A stretch of DNA of 27,331 nt from Lachnospiraceae bacterium (GTDB lineage: Bacteria > Bacillota_A > Clostridia > Lachnospirales > Lachnospiraceae). This document shows, piece after piece, positions 16,288 to 23,865 of the stretch. The stretch is taken from positions 1 to 27,331 of the forward strand of contig JAETQR010000043.1 in assembly GCA_021770615.1 (NCBI GenBank), written 5' to 3'. Below the pieces are notes generated by a model. That model did no database searches. It had not been told where the DNA came from and saw only the letters and a program-made list of their open reading frames with translations. Within the stretch, counting starts at the first letter, position 1, and every line of letters starts with the position of its first letter. A program made the translations under genes and the position numbers.

Positions 16288-18465
16288 ATGATATTGAAAT
16301 ATGATCTGCCGGGAGAGGCACTCTCATGCGTCCGGCTTGAGCAGGGAGAGCGAATCTACTACGCGGTTCCCTTTGATATAGAAAAGGACGGTTCTCTCCT
16401 GACAGATTCCTATCTGGTCGTGTCGACCGGACATCTATGGGTTATATCCAAAGGGAAGCTGATCGAGAAACTGAACCTGTCAGAGTGTAAGATGGCAAAG
16501 GCAGAAGCAAAGATCGGTTGCGGGCTTCTGGTGTTGGAACATAATGGGATCTGCCGTCATCTCGTTCAGTATTCTGCCAGGCATCTGTCACGTTATGCGT
16601 ATGTGGCGAGGGGGATCAATATTCTGATCTCCGGGCGTGATGAAGAGGTTATCAGTGCCGAATATGAAAAAATCTGTCCGGAATGTGGCAGGGCGATACC
16701 GGGGACGAAATATTGTCCGCATTGCTCGAAGGAGTCGGGGTTCTGGAGAACATTTCTCCGAATGTCAGCGCCGTATAAGAAAGATTTTATTGGCATTATC
16801 ATCCTGATGTTTCTGGCTTCCGTCGTCACACTTTTGAACCCGGAAGTACAGAAGCATCTGGTGGATGATGTGCTCGCAGACGGAAATGGCGGCATGAGGG
16901 TTGCATTTACCTGCCTCGGGATCATGTTTTTCCTGAGTGTAGGCATCGTCATCATTAATATATTGAAGAGTTACTACTGCACGGTTCTCGGGGCAAAAAT
17001 CGCGAAGGACCTGAGGGAGAAACTCTTTGCCAAGATTCAGATCCTGTCGCTCAGTTTCATCAATGACAGACGGCCGGGTGAGCTGATGAACCGTATCGTA
17101 CATGACACAAACGGGATCCGGGAATTTATGGAGCGGACATTTTGCAATATGTTTACGGTTTGTTTTATCTTTGTCTGTGATATCGCTTTTATGCTGGCAC
17201 TGAGTGTAAAACTCGCTCTGCTTAGTTTTATTTTTATCCCGATCGCGGCGGGGATCACATATGGATTCCGGAAAAATATCCACAGGCGTTTTCATCTCCA
17301 GTGGAAAAAAAGTGATGACGTCAACAGTAATCTTCAGGACGTGATTTCGGGAATGCGGGTTGTGAAATCCTATGGAAAAGAGGAGGAAGAAAAGGATAAG
17401 TTCAACCGGCTTGCTGACGAGTTCTGTCATGTGCAGACGAGAAACGAAGTGTTCTGGGCGGTGTTTAATCCGTGGATGAGCTTTTTAATGGGGGCCGGCG
17501 TTTTTCTGGTTGTCTATTTTGGCGGTGTGGATGTGCTGAATGGAGAGATGACGACCGGAGAACTGCTTCAGTTCGTGACTTATACACAGCTGCTTTACCA
17601 ATATCTGAACTGGATGACGAACATGCCGAGGCAGTTGATGAATCTGGTCAGCAGTATTGAGAGGATCAATGACGTCATGGCACAGGAACCGTTTATCGAA
17701 GATGTGGAAGATCCGGTGGAGCTGGAAGTAAACGGAGACATTGAATTTCGTCATGCGACATTTGGTTATAAATCGTACCAGCCGGTACTTGAGGATCTGA
17801 ATCTGACGATTGAAAAGGGTGAGATGATCGGAATCGTCGGGGCGTCCGGTACGGGAAAGTCGACACTGATCAATCTGATCATGCGTCTGTATGAGGTTGA
17901 TGATGGGAATCTTCTGGTGGATGGATATGATATTAAAGAAATCCGTTCGGACAAATTTCATTCACAGATTGGCGTTGTTTTGCAGGAGACATTTTTATTT
18001 TCCGGTACGATTTTAAATAATATCCGTTTTTCAAGACCTGATGCAACGTATGAGGAGGTGATCCGGGCGGCGAAGATGGCAAATGCCCATGAATTCATAT
18101 CGAAAACACCGGATGGTTACAATACGTATGTTGGAGAGAAGGGTTATACGTTATCAGGAGGAGAACGTCAGCGCATCGCAATCGCCCGTGCAATCCTCAA
18201 CGAGCCAAAGCTTCTTATTTTAGATGAAGCGACAGCGAGCCTCGATACGGAAAGTGAGTTTATGATCCAGAAAGCGCTTGATCGTTTGACGGAGGGGCGC
18301 ACGACGTTTGCGATCGCCCACAGACTGTCTACTTTGCAGAATGCAGACCGACTCATCGTGATCGACGGACACCGTGTGGCAGAAGTCGGCTCCCACGAGG
18401 AACTGATCCGTCAGGGAGGGATTTACAGCCGGCTTGTAAAGGCGCAGCTTGAGATGCAGGGATAG
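16288..18465 (+). CDS. Second ABC exporter with N-terminal accessory domain and zinc ribbon
   Basis: A 725-residue protein with the same domain order as the gene two upstream: a soluble N-terminal domain (1-125), a compact zinc ribbon with Cys130, Cys133, Cys143 and Cys146 (CPEC...CPHC), an exporter transmembrane domain, and an ATPase with Walker A GASGTGKST, LSGGERQR and Walker B LLILDEATAS, all intact. The two probably form a heterodimer. Its N-terminal domain has diverged in sequence from that of the partner, but the plan is conserved. The ribosome site GGAGG is clear. A strong terminator follows 26 bases after the stop, ending the locus. Confidence 0.87.
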   Translation: MILKYDLPGEALSCVRLEQGERIYYAVPFDIEKDGSLLTDSYLVVSTGHLWVISKGKLIEKLNLSECKMAKAEAKIGCGLLVLEHNGICRHLVQYSARHLSRYAYVARGINILISGRDEEVISAEYEKICPECGRAIPGTKYCPHCSKESGFWRTFLRMSAPYKKDFIGIIILMFLASVVTLLNPEVQKHLVDDVLADGNGGMRVAFTCLGIMFFLSVGIVIINILKSYYCTVLGAKIAKDLREKLFAKIQILSLSFINDRRPGELMNRIVHDTNGIREFMERTFCNMFTVCFIFVCDIAFMLALSVKLALLSFIFIPIAAGITYGFRKNIHRRFHLQWKKSDDVNSNLQDVISGMRVVKSYGKEEEEKDKFNRLADEFCHVQTRNEVFWAVFNPWMSFLMGAGVFLVVYFGGVDVLNGEMTTGELLQFVTYTQLLYQYLNWMTNMPRQLMNLVSSIERINDVMAQEPFIEDVEDPVELEVNGDIEFRHATFGYKSYQPVLEDLNLTIEKGEMIGIVGASGTGKSTLINLIMRLYEVDDGNLLVDGYDIKEIRSDKFHSQIGVVLQETFLFSGTILNNIRFSRPDATYEEVIRAAKMANAHEFISKTPDGYNTYVGEKGYTLSGGERQRIAIARAILNEPKLLILDEATASLDTESEFMIQKALDRLTEGRTTFAIAHRLSTLQNADRLIVIDGHRVAEVGSHEELIRQGGIYSRLVKAQLEMQG

Positions 18466-18491
18466 ATCGGATTCGATAGTGAAAAAGGAAA

Positions 18492-18532
18492 AAAACCGGG
18501 TGTCATGACAAGTGTTTTTGGCATCCGGTTTT
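18492..18532. terminator. Terminator closing the ABC/DUF1854 locus
   Basis: AAAACCGGGTG (18492-18502) pairs with CATCCGGTTTT (18522-18532): 11 base pairs including one G-T, with flanking A and T runs, so it may work in both directions. It stands directly after the last exporter gene and before the chemoreceptor promoter. Confidence 0.8.
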
Positions 18533-18569
18533 CCTGTGGATTTTTATATAAATATTTATGAAAAAAAGG

Positions 18570-18598
18570 TTGCAAAAAAGCATAAAATCATTTATCAT
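18570..18598 (+). promoter_or_regulatory. Promoter of the chemoreceptor gene
   Basis: TTGCAA (18570-18575), 17 bases, TATCAT (18593-18598). I looked for the flagellar sigma-D type (TAAA, about 15 bases, GCCGATAA) and did not find it, so expression seems tied to the housekeeping sigma factor rather than to flagellar genes. Confidence 0.5.
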
Positions 18599-18711
18599 TC
18601 TGTTATATATATTTATGGGGAATGTACAAAAAATAATACTTTGTCAGGCCTGTGTATGAATTTGGGTACATAGACGAGATGTAGGCTGACATGGACAGAA
18701 AGGAGAAGGTT

Positions 18712-20085
18712 ATGGGAATTGGAAAAGGGAGAGGTACACTGATAAAAAATGTTTCGGAGCTGAAGGAGGCTGACTATTCAAGAGATCCGGAATTAAAAGG
18801 TATTTATGGCAGACTGATAAAGGGAAGAAAGCAGTTTGCAGAAGTTTTTGAGAAAAATATCAAATCAGTGATGGAAATCAGTTCTCTGGATCTGACGATG
18901 CAGCATCAGACAGAAAAGATCATGGACATATCCCGCAATGTAACAAGGGCGACAGAGACGATTTTTGGATCGTCTGCCGGATCAGAGGGGACAGGACAGG
19001 CAAATAACCAGCATGAGGAGCTGACAAATACGATCGTCAGAGTCTCGTCAGAAACAGAGGAAGTTTATAAAAAAATAGAGGAGAGTCAGGAAGAGTTGAC
19101 AACGATCAAGGAGCTTTCTGATCAGACGATTGGGATTTCGAAAAAAATGCAGAGTGATATGGACGAACTGCTCGAGATCATCAATCATATGCATGAGGTG
19201 ATTACAGAGATTGAGTCTATTTCCATGCAGACAAATCTTCTGGCATTGAATGCCTCGATCGAAGCATCAAGGGCTGGAGAGGCTGGAAAGGGATTCGCTG
19301 TTATCGCAGAAGAGATACGTGGTCTGGCAGAGGAGACTCAGAAAATGACCGGGAATATGGGCGGTTTTGTGGAGAGGATCCGGGGCGCTTCGCAAAAGAG
19401 TGCGGAAAGTGCCAGTAATACGATTGACTCTCTTGATAGTATGACAGATAAGATTAAGAATGTGTGGGAATTAAATAATGCGAATCAGGATCATGTTTCC
19501 GAGGTCAGTGAGTCGATGAACCTGATCGCATCAGTCAGTGAAAATATCAGTGCTTCCATGGCGGAGATGGAGAGGCAGTTGCGGGACAGCACAGAATTTA
19601 TGCAAAATGTCAGCGTGGATTTGAAAAAGGCTGCGGAGCCGGTTGTTAATATCGAAAAAACACTGGATGATACAGTAAAGCAAATGGGAACAATGACAAA
19701 AGATGCTTTTTTCCACTTGGAAAATCAGGAGTTTGCCCAATATGTAAGCAATGCGATTTCCGCACATCACACCTGGCTTAATAATTTGAAAAATATGGTG
19801 AATCAGCGCACAGTGAAACCATTGCAGCTGGATTCTTCTAAATGTGGGTTTGGTCATTTCTATTATGCCATGACGCCGGATATCCCGGGAGTGCTGCCTA
19901 TCTGGAATGAACTTGGGGCAAAACATAAGCGGTTTCATAAATATGGGGCAGATGTGATTGATGCGATCCAGGCAGGCGATTATATGGGAGCAGAGCGCCT
20001 GTGTCAGGAAGCAGAAGAATTTTCCGGAGAATTGATTTCGGATCTGCAAAAAATGTTACAGATCGCAAAGGGTCAGGTGGTATGA
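18712..20085 (+). CDS. Cytosolic methyl-accepting chemotaxis protein with zinc-binding CZB domain
   Basis: A 457-residue chemoreceptor with no transmembrane segment. The signalling hairpin tip is clear ([20 protein letters not shown], 168-187, then [20 protein letters not shown]), which binds CheA and CheW. The C-terminus is a chemoreceptor zinc-binding domain: His352 or His353 in AHHTW, Cys378 in KCGFGHFYY, and His405 and His409 in HKRFH fit the His-Cys-His-His zinc site. CZB receptors are reported to sense zinc or, through the cysteine, oxidants such as hypochlorous acid. I start at ATG 18712 behind AAAGGAGAAGG; an in-frame ATG at 18691 has a poor ribosome site. No flagellar or che gene is nearby. 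It might also feed a non-motility pathway. Confidence 0.92.
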   Translation: MGIGKGRGTLIKNVSELKEADYSRDPELKGIYGRLIKGRKQFAEVFEKNIKSVMEISSLDLTMQHQTEKIMDISRNVTRATETIFGSSAGSEGTGQANNQHEELTNTIVRVSSETEEVYKKIEESQEELTTIKELSDQTIGISKKMQSDMDELLEIINHMHEVITEIESISMQTNLLALNASIEASRAGEAGKGFAVIAEEIRGLAEETQKMTGNMGGFVERIRGASQKSAESASNTIDSLDSMTDKIKNVWELNNANQDHVSEVSESMNLIASVSENISASMAEMERQLRDSTEFMQNVSVDLKKAAEPVVNIEKTLDDTVKQMGTMTKDAFFHLENQEFAQYVSNAISAHHTWLNNLKNMVNQRTVKPLQLDSSKCGFGHFYYAMTPDIPGVLPIWNELGAKHKRFHKYGADVIDAIQAGDYMGAERLCQEAEEFSGELISDLQKMLQIAKGQVV

Positions 20086-20089
20086 GAAC

Positions 20090-20575
20090 ATGAAAATATA
20101 CCGGAGTTTAGTATTGTGTATCTTTGTCAGTACTTTGTCTTTGGGGTTAGCCGGATGTGGGGAAATACAGGAAAACTGTATCGAGGAATACTTTGGCAAG
20201 GAAACCTATGCGGAACGGGATAAAGCATGTACACCGGAAGAGGAGGCGGCTTTGCAGCCAGTTTTAAAACTGGCGGAAGAAGCCTTTTCTTTTCATGGAA
20301 CTGAAGAAGAAGCTTCGGAGCGGTTTGGGGCACTTGCACGGTATAGTGTATTTTTAGAGGCTCCCGAAGATGCTAAAACAGTGTCAGAAGAACATGAGAT
20401 TCAATTTATAACGGCGAAGCTTGATGGAGATTCCGGTTATATGTGGGTAGATTACAGCCAGACGGGATTTGATAAGGAGCACGAGGCGACATATGGTTCA
20501 GCGGCAGAGGCAAGGTGGGTTCTTGGCAGGGTCAATGAGGAGTGGGTGGTTACGGAGGTGCAGGAAGCACCATAG
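20090..20575 (+). CDS. Small predicted lipoprotein, function unknown
   Basis: A 161-residue protein with a type II signal peptide: Lys-Arg start, hydrophobic core LVLCIFVSTLSLGL and lipobox LAGC with the lipidated cysteine at 23. The mature part is acidic, with no motif I recognise. A central region (about 54-100) looks helical and the C-terminal third (about 101-157) looks beta-rich (GYMWVDYSQ, EEWVVTEV), in the manner of small NTF2-like or DUF lipoproteins. It starts four bases after the chemoreceptor stop, so the two are almost certainly co-transcribed, yet one is cytosolic and the other outside the membrane. The ribosome site is weak, so translation may be coupled. Confidence 0.8.
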   Translation: MKIYRSLVLCIFVSTLSLGLAGCGEIQENCIEEYFGKETYAERDKACTPEEEAALQPVLKLAEEAFSFHGTEEEASERFGALARYSVFLEAPEDAKTVSEEHEIQFITAKLDGDSGYMWVDYSQTGFDKEHEATYGSAAEARWVLGRVNEEWVVTEVQEAP

Positions 20576-20605
20576 TGATTATTGCAACGGGATATGAAAA
20601 AGGGA

Positions 20606-20634
20606 TAGACTTTGCATATGGAATGTGATATACT
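20606..20634 (+). promoter_or_regulatory. Promoter of the heptad-repeat gene
   Basis: TAGACT (20606-20611), 17 bases, TATACT (20629-20634), with the ribosome site AAAGGGG about 20 bases further on. It lies between the lipoprotein stop and the heptad gene, making that gene an independent unit. Confidence 0.5.
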
Positions 20635-20668
20635 GATAACTATAATCACAACAAAGGGGATGAATATA

Positions 20669-21193
20669 ATGACAGACAGTGAGAAACTTGATTTATTAGT
20701 TGAAAAAGTAACAGGTCTGGATGAAAAGGTAACAGGTCTGGACGAAAAGGTAACAGGTCTGGACGAAAAGGTAACAGGTCTGGACGAAAAGGTAACAGGT
20801 CTGGACGAAAAAGTAACAGGTCTGGACGAAAAAGTAACAGATTTAGATGAAAAAGTAACAGATTTAGATGAAAAAGTAACAGATTTAGATGAAAAAGTAA
20901 CAGGTCTGGACGAAAAAGTAACAGATTTAGATGAAAAGGTAACAGATCTAGATGAAAAAGTAACGGATTTAAATGAAAGAGTAACAGAACTTGAAAATAA
21001 TGTCACAGATATTAAGTTAACTCTTGAAAATGAAATCCGTGTTAATATCCAGCGTGTGGCTGAGGGACATCTTGACTTATCAAGAAAGTTAAATGAATCT
21101 ATAAAACTTTCAAGTGATATAAAGGATAAACAAGAAATACAGGATATTTATATCAATATGCATAACAATAAATTAAAAGCATTGCAATTATAA
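20669..21193 (+). CDS. Coiled-coil protein with 13 tandem heptads
   Basis: A 174-residue cytosolic protein. After a 12-residue head (MTDSEKLDLLVE) come 13 consecutive heptads KVTGLDE or KVTDLDE (residues 13-103), then two degenerate ones (RVTELEN, NVTDIKL) and a non-repetitive tail containing NIQRVAEGHLDLSRKLNE. Val and Leu at the a and d positions with charged flanks predict a long parallel coiled coil, about 15 heptads or 15 nm. The tail is shared, as I recall, by a family of uncharacterised Lachnospiraceae proteins in which the number of heptads varies. I start at ATG 20669, nine bases after AAAGGGG; ATG 20660 is too close to it. Function is unknown. Confidence 0.82.
   Translation: MTDSEKLDLLVEKVTGLDEKVTGLDEKVTGLDEKVTGLDEKVTGLDEKVTGLDEKVTDLDEKVTDLDEKVTDLDEKVTGLDEKVTDLDEKVTDLDEKVTDLNERVTELENNVTDIKLTLENEIRVNIQRVAEGHLDLSRKLNESIKLSSDIKDKQEIQDIYINMHNNKLKALQL
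20705..20977 (+). repeat. 21-bp tandem repeat array, 13 units, in frame
   Basis: Thirteen 21-bp units encode the heptads. Two DNA types occur: one with GGTCTGGACGAA (units 1-6 and 10, the first with GAT) and one with GATTTAGATGAA or a close variant (units 7-9, 11-13). The order G6-D3-G1-D3 and the near-identity within blocks indicate recent duplication or conversion. Every unit is a whole number of codons, so copy-number change would lengthen or shorten the protein without a frameshift. Confidence 0.93.
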
Positions 21194-21244
21194 GTGAGTA
21201 ATCAATGATGTGGCAATGGCATCAATCAGAGTTCATTTTGAGGA

Positions 21245-21268
21245 AGCCGGGTTTCATAATATCCGGTT
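21245..21268 (+). terminator. Weak hairpin after the heptad-repeat gene
   Basis: An 8-bp stem with two G-T pairs (21245-21252 with 21261-21268, core CCGG/CCGG) and an 8-base loop. The following bases are T-rich only after a GGGTGA gap, so termination would be inefficient. It is the nearest candidate downstream of the heptad gene. Confidence 0.3.
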
Positions 21269-21384
21269 GGGTGATTTCTTTATATTGCAGGTATTTTTTA
21301 TGCCTTTCTGCAATGATCAATCCCTGTTTTTAACTTAGAAATTAAAAGACTTTGCAATCACAAGAAAGAGGCAGGTGTTTGCCA

Positions 21385-21406
21385 AATGGCACAGGCCATT
21401 GTTTTT
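21385..21406 (+). terminator. Hairpin with T-run upstream of the flippase
   Basis: AATGGC, the loop ACAG and GCCATT (21385-21400) are followed by GTTTTT. This is a compact intrinsic terminator. It overlaps the -35 box of the flippase promoter, so readthrough from upstream would be stopped just where the next unit begins. Confidence 0.5.
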
Positions 21407-21427
21407 ATGCTGTAAGTGAGCTATAAT
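21399..21427 (+). promoter_or_regulatory. Promoter of the flippase gene
   Basis: TTGTTT (21399-21404), 17 bases, perfect TATAAT (21422-21427). The -35 is inside the tail of a terminator hairpin. The distance to the ATG is 44 bases. Confidence 0.55.
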
Positions 21428-21471
21428 AAAATTTAAATGATTAAAACAGTGAAAGTGTTGGAGGGCTGACG

Positions 21472-22941
21472 ATGAGCGAAGATGGATTACAGAAAAAAGT
21501 TTTTTCGGGACTGTTCTGGAAATTTGGAGAGAGGATCGGTGCACAGGCGGTGTCTTTTCTCGTATCGATCATACTGGCGAGACTGCTGCTGCCCTCGGAT
21601 TATGGAGTGATCGCACTGATCACGATTTTTATAGATATTGCAAATGTATTTGTTTCGAGTGGATTCGGGGCGGCGCTGGTACAAAAAAAGGATGCGGATG
21701 AAGTGGATTTTTCTTCAGTGTTTTATTTCAGCGTCCTGATGTCATGGGTGCTCTATGGCATTGTTTTTGCGTTTGCACCGGTCGTGGCCGGATTTTATGG
21801 AAAGCCGATACTGATACCGGTTCTCCGGGTCATGGCATTAAAGCTTCCTCTCGCCGGGGTAAATTCGGTGCAGCATGCCTATGTCCAGAAAAAAATGCTT
21901 TTTAAGAGGTTTTTCTTTTCCACACTGATCGGTACGGTGGGATCTGCTGTGGTGGGGATCGTTATGGCATATATGGGGGTTGGCCCGTGGGCTCTCGTGG
22001 CACAGTATCTGTTTAATTCCACAATGGATACGGTAGTGCTATGGATTACTGTGAAGTGGCGTCCGGTATGGACATTTTCTTATGAGCGCATGAAAACGCT
22101 TTTTGGTTTTGGCTGGAAAATGCTCTGTTCGGAGCTTATTCATACGTCTTATTCCCAGATTCGGAGTCTCATTATAGGAAAAGTATATACCGAAAAAGAT
22201 CTGGCTTTTTATAATCAGGGAGGAAAACTGCCTGGCATCATCGTGACCAATATCAATTCTTCAATCAGCTCTGTTTTATTTCCGGCAATGACGATGAAGC
22301 AGGATAATAAAGAGAAAATGAAAGAGGTAGTGAGGCTTTCCATACGCGTGAGTTCGTATGTCATGTGGCCTCTCATGATCGGTCTCATGGTTATGACAGA
22401 ACCTGTCGTCCGTCTGATTTTTACGGACAAGTGGCTTCCCTGTGTTCCGTTTATGCAGATCGCCTGTATCCAGTATGCGCTGGAGCCGGTTCAGACAGCG
22501 AATGTACAGGCGGTAAAGGCAATGGGAAAGGGCCGGACTTTTCTGATCATGGAAATCGTGAAAAAATCGTTTGGTATTGTTATGATCGTGGCAGTAATGT
22601 ATCGTGGAGTTATGGCGATCGCACTGACGGCCATGGTTGTGACCTTTTTTGCAGCTCTCGTAAATTCTACGCCAAACCGGAAATTTCTCGGGTATTCTTA
22701 CCGGGAACAGCTGGCGGATCTGCTGCCCTCTGTTCTTTTGGCGGGAGTGATGGGTGTATGTGTATTTTTTATAGGAAAGATTCCGGCTCCGGCGATCGTT
22801 AGTATTTGTATGCAGATTGTTTCAGGGATCATGGCATATATATTGCTGTCACGGATCTTTAAGATCAGTCAGTTTGAATATATCTGGAATACGGTGAAGA
22901 CATTTTCTGCCACATTTAAGAACAGGGGAAAGAGGAAGTGA
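21472..22941 (+). CDS. Wzx-like polysaccharide flippase (MOP superfamily)
   Basis: A 489-residue integral membrane protein with a dozen or more hydrophobic segments. The N-terminus (KVFSGLFWKFGERIGAQAVS, 9-28) followed by ILARLLLPSDYGVIAL is typical of lipopolysaccharide/exopolysaccharide translocases of the WzxC type, as is LAFYNQGGKLPGII in the middle. Such proteins flip lipid-linked sugar repeat units across the membrane. No glycosyltransferase, polymerase or sugar-nucleotide gene is next to it, so its polysaccharide is unknown. It has its own promoter, ribosome site GGAGGG, and ends two bases before the convergent minus-strand gene, with no terminator visible between them. Confidence 0.85.
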   Translation: MSEDGLQKKVFSGLFWKFGERIGAQAVSFLVSIILARLLLPSDYGVIALITIFIDIANVFVSSGFGAALVQKKDADEVDFSSVFYFSVLMSWVLYGIVFAFAPVVAGFYGKPILIPVLRVMALKLPLAGVNSVQHAYVQKKMLFKRFFFSTLIGTVGSAVVGIVMAYMGVGPWALVAQYLFNSTMDTVVLWITVKWRPVWTFSYERMKTLFGFGWKMLCSELIHTSYSQIRSLIIGKVYTEKDLAFYNQGGKLPGIIVTNINSSISSVLFPAMTMKQDNKEKMKEVVRLSIRVSSYVMWPLMIGLMVMTEPVVRLIFTDKWLPCVPFMQIACIQYALEPVQTANVQAVKAMGKGRTFLIMEIVKKSFGIVMIVAVMYRGVMAIALTAMVVTFFAALVNSTPNRKFLGYSYREQLADLLPSVLLAGVMGVCVFFIGKIPAPAIVSICMQIVSGIMAYILLSRIFKISQFEYIWNTVKTFSATFKNRGKRK

Positions 22942-22943
22942 AC

Positions 22944-23849
22944 TCACTTTTCGCACACATAAAACTTTTCTTCGAGACGTACTGGTTTGTAAGAGAGTTT
23001 GGCCTGTCTCAGGTTCTCCTGGCCGAGATCATCTTCCCGGTTTACATAAAGAGCATCCGGGAACTCGTGGATCAAAAACTGTTGGTTAATGTAATTATAA
23101 AGTCCTTTCATATCACTCTCTGCTTTTTCAATATGAATGAAAGCGCATTTGATCGACTCACAGTAGCTTCCGATACTGTATGCGACGAGCTGTCCGTCCA
23201 TGCGGATCCCGCCCATGTGGCAGTTCACACTTTTACAGTTTCCAAGCAGCCGGTAAACGCCTTCTTCTTCATTGTCGATGCAGTTGTATTTGTCGTAGAC
23301 CCGGCGCTCGTCCAGCCATTTTTCATGAAAATCTTTCACTTCTTCGATATTTCCACAGCCAAGAGTTTCATAGGAAAAATGTCCTTCGTATTCCCGCTGA
23401 AAGGCATTGACCAGATTTTTCTTTTTGTGGAGGGCGCGTCCGCTCAGATTTTTTAATTTTTCTGCTTCGTAAATATAGTCTGCACTATCACGGTCAGATT
23501 CCAGTGAATAACCGGAGAAGAGTCCGGCGCTCTGCCAGATATCTTTTGTGAGAGTGTCAATCAGATAGACATTCATTTTTGTATTCCACACATCGTGGAA
23601 CTGATGCTCCATCCGCCGGAATACTTCCGGCAGGTCGTCAACGGCGCAGAGTGGGCAGAAAGCACCTCTTTTCCCGTCTTTTTCAAAAAAAAGATAAAGG
23701 GCTTTGTCGTCTGTGGCAAATTTGGTGTGATAATAATTTTCCCATAAAAACTGATTTAAAAAATGTCCTTCACTCATGAAACAGGGGCGCATTGCCTCGT
23801 ATTTATTAAAGATATCCTGAACAAATGGACTTATAGGCTTAAGTTCCAT
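22944..23849 (-). CDS. DUF2156 (phosphatidylglycerol lysyltransferase C-terminal-like) protein
   Basis: A 301-residue soluble protein resembling the GNAT-fold catalytic domain of MprF-type aminoacyl-phosphatidylglycerol synthases, without the flippase membrane part. Visible family features are the N-terminal EGHFLNQFLW segment, HKKKNLVNAFQREYEG (about 141-156), and a C-terminal GLYNYINQQF...LYVNREDDLGQENLRQAK stretch. The substrate is not evident; many clostridial relatives are annotated only as DUF2156. The start at 23849 has AAGGAGG upstream on the minus strand. The typA stop codon lies 16 bases before this start, so the two form an operon. A translation-linked aminoacyl-transfer role would fit but is inference. 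Confidence 0.8.
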   Translation of the reverse strand: MELKPISPFVQDIFNKYEAMRPCFMSEGHFLNQFLWENYYHTKFATDDKALYLFFEKDGKRGAFCPLCAVDDLPEVFRRMEHQFHDVWNTKMNVYLIDTLTKDIWQSAGLFSGYSLESDRDSADYIYEAEKLKNLSGRALHKKKNLVNAFQREYEGHFSYETLGCGNIEEVKDFHEKWLDERRVYDKYNCIDNEEEGVYRLLGNCKSVNCHMGGIRMDGQLVAYSIGSYCESIKCAFIHIEKAESDMKGLYNYINQQFLIHEFPDALYVNREDDLGQENLRQAKLSYKPVRLEEKFYVCEK

Positions 23850-23865
23850 TTTAAATACCTCCTTG

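Noticed and set aside
13350..18465. Cyanophycin metabolism cluster
   Set aside because: The DUF1854/ABC architecture recalls that label, but there is no cyanophycin synthetase or cyanophycinase gene in the window.
20705..20977. CRISPR-like array
   Set aside because: Units are contiguous 21-mers without unique spacers and encode heptads in frame; no cas genes are present.
20452..21006. A minus-strand repetitive frame opposite the heptad array
   Set aside because: It is the mirror of the 21-bp repeats; the plus frame has the promoter, ribosome site and the conserved non-repeat tail.
22938..23456. A 172-codon plus-strand frame following the flippase
   Set aside because: It is antisense to the DUF2156 gene, which has a strong ribosome site and family motifs; the plus-strand frame has neither.
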